Source: Tetracentron sinense
Taxonomy: Eukaryota > Streptophyta > Magnoliopsida > Trochodendrales > Trochodendraceae
Reading direction: 5' to 3'
Length of the DNA: 64,000 bases
Assembly (NCBI GenBank): GCA_015143295.1
Contig: CM026556.1
Coordinates: forward strand, 15,748,547 to 15,812,546
The notes under the pieces were generated by a model. It saw only the letters and a list, made by a program, of their open reading frames with translations, was not told the DNA's origin and searched no databases. Positions 56,570 through 64,000 of this stretch are shown one piece after another (position 1 is the stretch's first letter; every line of letters starts with the position of its first letter). The position numbers and the translations under genes are program-made.

Positions 56570-56765
56570 GCTTGTGAGCCAGAGGCTAGCACCCTTCCTT
56601 AGGCTACCAACCTCCTTGTCATGTTCTTGTTCAATTTCTCTTGTGAGCCAGAGGCTAGCACCCTTCCTTGGGCTACCAACCTCCTTGTCATGTTCTTGTT
56701 CCATTTCTCTTGTGAGCCAGAGGCTAGTACCCTTCCTTGGGCTACCAACCTCCTTGTCATGTTCT
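56570..56765 (-). repeat. About 62-bp tandem units in LTR F
   Basis: Three units containing CTTGTGAGCCAGAGGCTAG (reverse of CTAGCCTCTGGCTCACAAG) and GGCTACCAACCTCCTTG. Equivalent to the E array in the other orientation. Confidence 0.85.
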
Positions 56766-57734
56766 TGATTCATCATATACATATACAATCTTGGAAAACC
56801 CGGTTTCATGCATGCATGCGTGGTGTGTATAGCACTTGTAATATCATGATGACAATATGACATGAAGAGTAGTGTATAGCAATTCAATCCACAGTATAAC
56901 CATATTGGAATTTGAGTAGTCTACGTGGCATTTGAATAGTTCATCATTCATAAGAACACATGCATAAGGCCTACTTTCATTTTCTTCATTTATGTCATTT
57001 ATTCCTAGTTTAGGCATTTTCTCAAACACATAACATGCAAGGTTCCTTAATGGTTCATCTTCTTCTTTTTAGTGCCTACTTTCCATCCAAAAATTAAGGT
57101 ATGTTCATTATTGGTAAAATGCCCATCCTCCATTTTCCATTCTTCACACCACACATTCATACACCATACATTTGGCATCCCATCGCCTCAATCAACCTCT
57201 CATCCATGCATCCACACCATTTTCCTCACCTTGTTTATATTTAGTGAATATGATACATTTCATAAGGGAGAAATACATAGTAGCAAAATCATATAGTTCA
57301 TAGAAAAACTAGGTTATTGTTAGGGGAAGTTAGTAGGGTGTACTAACCTTGAATCGAAGCTTGATCTTGGTGTAGACCTTGATTTAAACTCCAACTTGGA
57401 AGAAGAAAGCCCTTACTCAAACTATACTTGATTGGGTAGGAAACCCTCTTGAAAATACCGTAGAGAGTGCTGCCCTAGCTTGAGAAGGGAACCCCACACG
57501 AGCTTGAGTTGAAATCTTGAAGAAAACGTGCTTGGGGACGATCTAGGGTCTTCACCCCTTTGATTTCTTCTCCAAAAGCAACCTAGGTTTAGGAAACCCT
57601 TTTCTCTTCTCTCTTATCTCCCAACTCTCTCTAAGTATCGTGAATGATGCCCTAAGGCTCGGGCAAGCCTTAAGGAGAAAGGGTTTAGCCCCCAAAAGAC
57701 GAAAAAGCCCTTACTGAAATTTCTGCAAAAACGC

Positions 57735-57915
57735 GAAGACCGAGCGATCGGTGGTTATGACCGATCGATCGGTTGCCTACCGATCGATCGGTGTTTATGA
57801 CCGATCGACCGGTCAAAAACTCACTCTCTGGAAAATTTCCCCATACAAAATTTCTGACCGTGCGATAGCTACCGATCGATCGATCGCTGACTGGACCGAG
57901 CGATCGGTGCTCTGT
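57735..57915 (-). repeat. CGATCG palindrome cluster (F)
   Basis: ACCGATCGATCGGT-like words, at least seven, several perfect, between the leader and the 52-bp box. Confidence 0.85.
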
Positions 57916-58929
57916 ATGTCTGGACTGTTTTGACCATATCTTTTGACTCGCTCGTCGGATTTCGACGATTCAACTTGCGTTGGGTTCGTCTTTCGAAAAC
58001 GCACATTTCTGACCTTTCAGAAGTTCCAATTTCTCCCTTATTTATTAATTAGACTACGAAAACGGCCAATTAGCTACGTAAGTGCCATTCATTAAAAATG
58101 AAAAAGTCCGGGGTGCTACAGTTCATAAACACCCTTAGCCATATTTTGAGAGGGAGTGAGAGAGGAGAGAAGGGGTTTTCACCCTAGGGCATCAACTTGA
58201 GAAAATCAAGGGGTTTTGGAACCCATGACCATCTCAAAAGCTTGGATCTCTCAAATCCAACCTCATGCACGTGTGGAGTCCCATTCCAAGCTAGGGCAGC
58301 GTTTTTCAAGGGTTTTCTTCTCTTCTTCAAGTTAGTACACCCTACTAACTTACCCTAGCAATAAATCTAAGTTTTCTTTATGAAATGTGATTTAAGCTAT
58401 TATGTTTGCTTTCTTGTGAAATGTATCATCCCTAATAAATATAAACAAGATAAAGAAATGGTGTGGATGTTGGATGTGGCGATTGGATGCTGAATGGGTG
58501 ATGTATGGTATGTGTGGGTTGTGGATTGGAAAATGGAGGATGGGCATTACACAAATAATAAACTTACCTTGTGTGATTGAATGTAAAATATGCACTAAAA
58601 AGGAGAAAATGAACAATGAGGAAACTTGCATGCTAAGTGTTTGACAAAATACCTAAACTATGAAATAATGACTTGAATGAAGATAATGGAAATAGGCCTC
58701 ATGCATGTACTCTTATGAATGATGAATTGATCAAGTAATGTGATCAAGTAATGTGAAAATTTCTTAAGTGCTCCTATGCTTATATGATGAATCGAATTAT
58801 GATGTCATATCTCTCTTGCTATCCTCATTCCACGATGGTCACTATTGACACATACACGAGCATGCATGTTAGCATGAACTGCGATTTCAATTGCATATGC
58901 ATATAATAACAACAAGAAAATATTGAATA

Positions 58930-59310
58930 TCAAGGAGGTTGGTAGCCCAGGGACATTCGGGTACTAACCTCTGGCTCACAAGTGCATTGCATATCAAGGA
59001 GGTTGGCAGCCCATGGGGGATTCGGGTGCTAGCCTCTGGCTCACAAGAAAATATTGCATATCAAGGAGGTTGGTAGCCCAGGGACATTCGGGTACTAACC
59101 TCTGGCTCACAAGTGCATTGCATATCAAGGAGGTTGGCAGCCCAGGGGGATTCGGGTGCTAGCCTCTGGTTCACACGAAAACATTGCATATCAAGGAGGT
59201 TGGTAGCCCAGGGACATTCGGGTACTAACTTCTGGCTCACAAGTGCATTGCATATCAAGGAGGTTGGCAGCCTAGGGAGATTCGGGTGCTAGCCTCTGGC
59301 TCACAAGTTA
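58930..59310 (+). repeat. Alternating hairpin units with CTCACAAG (E)
   Basis: Six units of about 62 bp alternate between two forms: GGTTGGTAGCCC...GGGTACTAACC and GGTTGGCAGCCC...GGGTGCTAGCC, each followed by TCTGGCTCACAAG or a close variant. The GTA/TAC pair of one form is replaced by GCA/TGC in the other, so pairing is preserved. Confidence 0.85.
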
Positions 59311-59608
59311 CAAGATGCAAGTTTACAAGATGATGACAAGACATTCATGCATGCACGCATACATGATTTCCACGAAGCATACCGAGACATGACCTGGGTT
59401 TCCAAGCATGAGTTTTATCGGCATTTTTGCATCCATGCACGTACATCAAGATGATAATATTGCTCCATGGTTAATATTGTTTAATTCTATGATTTTACTA
59501 TTGCCTTGAACTGATGATTGGTATTGTATTACTCTTCGCGTATTTATTATTGTTATGGTTAGCTAGTAGCTTGTACTCGCTGAGTATTCCATGCTCAGCC
59601 GTACTTTC

Positions 59609-59785
59609 ATGTCGGCAGGTACTGAGGGAGCCCTCGACCCGGAGCCTTGGGTCGAGGAAGAGTATATCGAGGAGAGAGAGCCATCTATCCCACTGCAGTC
59701 TCAGGCGGACCGAGACCTTGACGTGTGGCCATACCTCAAACTACTGTTGAGGGGAGAGTATGAGAGGGTCTTTTATGTATTTTGA
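59609..59785 (+). CDS. LTR micro-ORF, extended copy (family E)
   Basis: MSAGTEGALDPE, PWVEEEYIEE, tail DLDVWPYL, then a one-base insertion replaces the usual DYC-stop by LKLLLRGEYERVFYVF before TGA (58 residues). Confidence 0.48.
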   Translation: MSAGTEGALDPEPWVEEEYIEEREPSIPLQSQADRDLDVWPYLKLLLRGEYERVFYVF

Positions 59786-60063
59786 CATTTTGATAGGTGG
59801 GTCTGTCCACCTTAGACTTAGACATGTTTTGTATATATGTTAACTTGGAATACTAGTTTGGAAATCTTAGAAGAAAAAAAAAAGGTTAGAAAAGAAAAAA
59901 GTTAGTTTACGCTTCCGCATTTATGTTTAGCTTCCACACTCTGATTATCATTGTTTTAGTACTGTAATTATCGTGTTTATGACAGGATGGTTAGGCAGGT
60001 ACGTTTAGTCACGCCTAAAGTATCCCTAAACTCCTAGGGTGTATTTTGGGGCGTGACAATTCC

Positions 60064-61334
60064 CTTCTTCATCAGCTAGGAAAATGGTTGACATCTTCTA
60101 GCCAAGTTGGAGATGAATCTCTGGATATAAGCGAGTTGACCCTGAAGTCCTTTCAACTCGTGAAGATGTTTTGGGAAAAGGCATATTGCGAATGGCCTTT
60201 ATCTTAGTAGGGTCAATTTCGATTCCTTTGTGGCATACCACAAAACCTAGGAATTTCCCAGATGCAACTCTGAATTCACATTTGAGCGGGTTCATTTTGA
60301 ACTGATGTTGCTGTAATCTATCAAAGATTTCTCAAAGATCATCCAGATGATTGCTTAGTTGCCTTGTTTTGACAATCAAGTCATCGACATACCACTCGAC
60401 TTTGTCATGGAGAATATCCCCAAATATGATAGTCATGGCTCTTTGATAGGTTGCTCCATCATTTTTGAGGCCGAATGACATGACTTTGTAGTAGAACACT
60501 CCCTTTGGGGTACAAAAGGCTGTCAGTTCTCCATCTTTTAGAGCCATCTTGATTTGGTTGTATCCGGAATATCCATCCATGAAAGGTAGGGCTTCAAAGG
60601 TGGTTGTAGCATCGACCATCATTTTTGTGATGGGCAAAGAGAAGTCGTCCTTGGGACAAGCTTCATTCAAATTCCAGAAGTCTATGCATACCTGGATCTG
60701 TCCATTCTTCTTCTTTACGGGAACAATGTTGGGCCAAGTAGGGTATTGAACCTCTTTTATAAACTCAGCTTTGAGGAGTTGATTTACTATTGGCTTCAAT
60801 TTGAGCGACCAGTTCTGGGTGAGCTTGTCTTTGTTCCTGCTTGATTGGCCTGACATCTTCTTAAGTTGTTAGATGATGTACTGCAATTTTCAGATCTAAG
60901 CCAGATATTTTTATATAGTTCCAGGCAAAAACATCCTTGTACTCTTTTAGGAGACGAAGATACTCCTCATTTTTTGTTTCAGAGAGGGAAGCATTGACGA
61001 ATGTCGGCCTTGGGTCTTGTTTTGAGTCAAGGTTAACTTCGAAGAGATCATCAACTGTTGCTTGATCTCCTGCTTCAAATTCTAGAGGAGTCGGATGGAC
61101 TTCCATTTCTTTCGGTGGTTCTTTCATGATCATTTCTTCCCCTAAAGAGTAGTCTTCATCTACCATAATAGTATTTACAGTCCAGATCAGATCTTTATTT
61201 GATGAAGGATTAGAATTTCCTAACTCAGATTTTCCCAAGTTTGAGCTAACCTGCTTATAGGTAGCCGAAGTCCTGAATGCTGGCATAATTTCGTGCTCAG
61301 CTTGCTTTTCTTCAGTATTAAATCCACTTCTCAA
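60064..61334 (-). pseudogene. T reverse transcriptase with N-terminal linker
   Basis: From 61334 downward: PRPTFVNASLSETKNEEYLRLLKEYKDVFAWNY, then a stop at 60861, then LKPIVNQLLKAEFIKEVQYPTWPNIVPVKKKNGQIQVCIDFWNLNEACPKDDFSLPIT, FMDGYSGYNQIKM, KVMSFGLKNDGATYQRAM and WYVDDLIVKT (YVDD active site intact) to FLGFVVCHKGIEIDPTK. A frameshift follows, and the LQGQLAYIQRFISNLARRCQPFS stretch up to 60064 is in another frame. Clear Tat-lineage RT. Confidence 0.9.
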
Positions 61335-62930
61335 GCATTTTCTTGATTGTTGGATTAAACATGAGCTTCCTTTGATCAGGGTTCATTCTTCTATCCTTTC
61401 TGTTATTTCGGGGGCTGGCTTTGCTTGCTCGTCCCGTGGAATTAAAAATAATAGGCTTTTCCCATGCTCCTCTTGATGGGATAGTGACACTAAGAATGAC
61501 TTCCGCTGTTGGCCGTATTTGCCATGCACTGAGACTGACCTTAGCCAGGCCATCAATCATATCTTGATGTGTTGCCTCAACCCATGGGGATGCTTGTAAG
61601 GACTTCGCTTTTTCTAGAAGCCATTCCATAGAGACTTTTTCTGACATGGGCTCCTCCCTAACCATGACTATATTCACGGTCTGGTTATGATTTCTCCCAA
61701 ATATAAAGACTGGGGGATTATACCCAAATCTTGGCGTATCTGTATCAACATAGTTACCAGTACCTAGGGCTTTATGTTGCTCCATTTTGAGCAAGGCTTC
61801 ATAAGCTGGTAGGAGAGTTCCTTTGACTTGCTCTCCTTTTTCGGGATCAAACCCTTGACCTTTGAGGAACTTGGTAGTTGTTTTACCAAAGATAATTTTC
61901 TTCCTATAAGGATTGGCGGCCCTGCTATTTTCATCCGTTCATGAGGGGTTTATCTTGTCATATGCACCTAGGGAATTGAAGAACATCGACTTCTGTCCTC
62001 TTTTCTTGACCGGGACAATAAGACTAGAGGAATTTTCTACCATTGTACAATCCATCTTCCTCAAAGGGACTAGATGATCACCTTTCAGAGCTTGAAGAAG
62101 GTCAACTTGTTCAGTCTCGTAGATCCGGAAGGGATCGGCTGGTTTATCCTTCTTAGACTTCTGGGAAGATTCGACCAAAGCTATAGTTGGTTGTCCTTAT
62201 TTTGTTGAAGACTTTTGGGTATATTTGAATACCCTTTTCAGAACTGCAGTTTGGGCAGGTCCATGATTGCTTTTTGGACTACTTTTAACATTTTCTCCTT
62301 TGGGCTTTTATTGAATACTTCTTTGGGCACTCTTGACATAGAAACGCATATATGTATAATATGCCTTTGCATCATTAAATAGATCATCATCAGTATCGAT
62401 CCTTGCTTGCCTGTTCCCTTGAGGGTATTTAAGTCATTGGTGAGAAGTGGATGACATGACTAGATGGTTATGCATCCACTGATGTCCCAATATGGCATTA
62501 TACGATGTATCAACATCGATCACCAGAAACATTGTGGTTTCAACAATATCCCCAAACCTGGTTTTGAGGTTGATCATGCCCATGGGCTTTTGGTCATTTT
62601 GGTTGAAGCCTTAAATGATCAGGTTGCTTTCATGAAGCCGGCCTATCTGTACGCCAAGCTTGGATAGCATCCTTTTTGGGAGGATATTGACCACCGAACC
62701 TCCATTAATCATTACTCGGGAAATGCTAGTTTCATTAACTAGACCCGTGATGAATAATGACCGATTGTGTTGGAGAGTCTCAGCTCGCATGTCTTCATCA
62801 TCAAAAGTGATTGTGAAGAGGCAGGAAGTTCCTGTTTCAAGAGGCTACGGTGGCTGACTTGTAACTTCTTTAGAGAAATCTTCCGGATTGGAGAGGGCAT
62901 ATATGAGAGACCTTCTCAATTCAAGGGACA
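61318..62930 (-). pseudogene. T protease and protease-RT linker
   Basis: Minus strand near 62740: VNETSISRVMINGGSVVNILPKRMLSKLGV, a retroviral-type protease whose DSG/DGG site is now NGG, and YNAILGHQWMHNH, the usual second protease motif. Then a long linker including GAYDKINPS, GFDPEKGEQVKGTLLPAYEALLKMEQHKALG, and YNPPVFIFGRNH. Stops near 62611, 62423, 62310, 62198 and 61937. Confidence 0.75.
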
Positions 62931-64000
62931 TCTTGAGAGCGTCATAAATGCTTAACAAGGAAGGGATTTTCTTTAAATGGGCCAGAATATCGTACTTGAC
63001 CCTCTCATTTTTGGGAGCGGTTTGGGCTGGGGCCAGTTGAGTTCTAGCCCAATTTTCATGTTGGACTGGCACAAACCTCGGTTGTAGCTTTCTTCCTAAT
63101 CGAAGGTTGAGTTGAAAGACTTTAACAATTGTCTAATCTATTATTTCAGACGACTCTCCTTCTAAGAGTTGGACTATGTTCACGGAATTGAAGTCCAGCT
63201 TCCTTTTCTTGCTTTAAAGGGCAATCGCCTTCTTCTTTCACATTGCCCTGTCAGACTTCCAGGGTGGGCTAAAATTTGTTCAAATGCTAGTGAATTGTTA
63301 GCTGGCCCTGAGTTTAGGACTGCTTCTTCTATTGGAGGGTACTTATTCAAACCGACTGTAGCAGGTGAATCTTGATTCCCGGGTTAAGTTGAGATTTGCA
63401 CTGATCGTTGCATCTGACGATGGTTTAGATTTGGGGCCTCAGGTGTATTTAGCCTTTCTTAGGAGAAATCAAATTGTACGTGTTCATTATCCGCCTCTCA
63501 TTCTCCTCCAAATGAAAATCCTTCAAAAAGATCTTAAAGTCCCATAGGCGTCCATCCTGGTATGGATGGTCTTCTTTCTGGGAGTTTAATATCTTTAGAT
63601 TGATCTAGCTAATCTTGAAATGCCTGGTGCCTTTCTGGAATGCAGGCTGCCACTTGTCTTGACATATTCAACCATGAAGGGTCTTCATTTGAGACCGCAT
63701 CGATGACATAACAAGAGAAGATATTGGATTTATCTCCCGAGTCTGTTGACTAGAGGCTATCCTAATCACAGTCGGAGTAGAAGTCTGGAGGGTTGAAGTC
63801 CGTCAAGGTGATTTTCATTAATGGCTTTTCCAGAAGAGTATCTTAGGTTGGGCCATTTTTCTTGGCTTTCCTTGTCCTTTCCCTTTTCTTCTTCTTTTCA
63901 GCCTTGACTATGCACTTCCCTTCTTTTCTTCGGGCTTAAGCCTGCCTTGTAGCTTGAGCTTGCTTTTTAGCATCAGCATTTTGGGCTAATTGTTTTTTCT
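62931..64000 (-). pseudogene. T gag C-terminal part, degenerate
   Basis: KYDILAHLKKIPSLLSIYDALKMSLELRRSLIYAL (63020-62880) is typical of the gag-protease junction of Tat elements. Upstream a mostly continuous minus frame includes MKITLTDFNPPDFYSDCD, SNIFSCYVIDAVSNEDPSWLNMSRQ and RPSIPGWTPMG with several stops. No zinc knuckle was recognised. The window ends within it. Confidence 0.55.

Larger units (their letters stand above)
55878..58120 (-). mobile_element. Solo LTR F
   Basis: Minus-strand LTR of 2243 bp: TGTCACGCCCC at 55878, GGGGTGCTACA ending at 58120, flanked by GTTCA (55873-55877 and 58121-58125). Contains a micro-ORF (56155-56295), three about 62-bp repeat units (56570-56765), a CTAGG...CCTAG stem region near 57550-57600, palindromes 57735-57915 and the 52-bp box 57932-57983. 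Closely allied to C and E. Confidence 0.93.
54890..60058 (+). mobile_element. Solo LTR E, split by solo LTR F
   Basis: TGTAGAACCCCGG at 54890 to GGGGCGTGACA at 60058, flanked by ATTCA (54885-54889) and ATTCC (60059-60063). Without F it is about 2.9 kb. Box at 55605-55656, CGATCG palindromes 55690-55775, hairpin array 58930-59310, stem-loop near 59579 and micro-ORF 59609-59785. No internal region. Confidence 0.88.
16670..64000 (-). mobile_element. Element T: Tat/Ogre-like Ty3/gypsy retrotransposon, minus strand, split by nested insertions
   Basis: Reading right to left on the minus strand: gag-like and protease frames (64000-61800), the linker to RT, RT (60858-60064), RNase H (54889-54043), integrase (17983-16670), then the repeat-rich 3' region. 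The pieces join at the target sites: the RT-side frame ends KKGI at solo LTR E and resumes PFQWDKA at 54889. Sequence style (WPFAAWGMDVIGP, KENALYYLSRTLVGA, CPKDDFSLPIT) is that of the Tat lineage. All domains carry stops. The 3' boundary on the left is unresolved between about 13393 and 15000, and the 5' LTR is beyond the window. Confidence 0.8.

Noticed and set aside
56504-56887. 127-codon minus-strand frame in LTR F
   Set aside because: It consists of three 62-bp repeat units translated; LTR F reads the same strand but no family counterpart is conserved.

Overview
This 64 kb window is plant repeat DNA: a heterochromatin-like block of nested retrotransposons with no recognisable intact host gene. 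The plant assignment rests on primer-binding sites matching the 3' end of plant initiator Met tRNA (TGGTATCAGAGC), on Ty3/gypsy chromovirus-type and Tat/Ogre-type polyproteins, on a CACTA/Tnp2 transposase fragment and on long 2-3 kb LTRs. The species cannot be named from what is visible. Nearly every reading frame is broken, many by C-to-T changes that turn CAG or CGA into stops.

Layout. 1-8191: plus-strand chromovirus-like element A1 (5' LTR cut by the window edge; gag, pol and 3' LTR present), inserted in a minus-strand Tnp2 transposase fragment (8192-8808). 8841-9787: non-coding, with CACTA-like inverted motifs. 9806-13392: two copies of a degenerate plant-transposon-type ORF either side of one LTR (11490 to about 12634). 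13393-16669: no gene, but a chain of short perfect hairpins, then a duplicated block of hairpin-bearing tandem repeats. From 16670 to the right edge the host is one large minus-strand Tat/Ogre-like element (T), cut into three pieces: integrase 16670-17983, RNase H 54043-54889, and RT, protease and gag 60064-64000.

Inserted in T are: an LTR-like segment X (17989-54037), which holds full-length element C (19206-53794, TSD CTCCA). C holds solo LTR A3 (24255-37104, TSD GAGAT), which holds full-length A2 (26126-36523, TSD CACGA). C also holds full-length D (38271-50019, TSD GGTCA/GGGCA), which holds solo LTR A4 (43387-46122, TSD GCTTC). On the other side T holds solo LTR E (54890-60058, TSD ATTCA/ATTCC), which holds solo LTR F (55878-58120, TSD GTTCA). 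Nesting is five levels deep and the target duplications are legible.

The most interesting material is in the LTRs. Families A, C, D, E and F differ greatly in DNA sequence but share one plan: a conserved box of about 52 bp in the upstream (U3-like) half (absent from D), a family-specific palindrome or repeat array, a CTAGGGTTT/AAACCCTAG stem, an array of small hairpins each followed by CTCACAAG, a GCTGAG...CTCAGC stem-loop, and then a small acidic reading frame (MSAG...PWVEEEY...) kept at protein level in every family. Families A, C and D also share a GT...AG segment of 123-145 bp between gag and protease that behaves like an intron.
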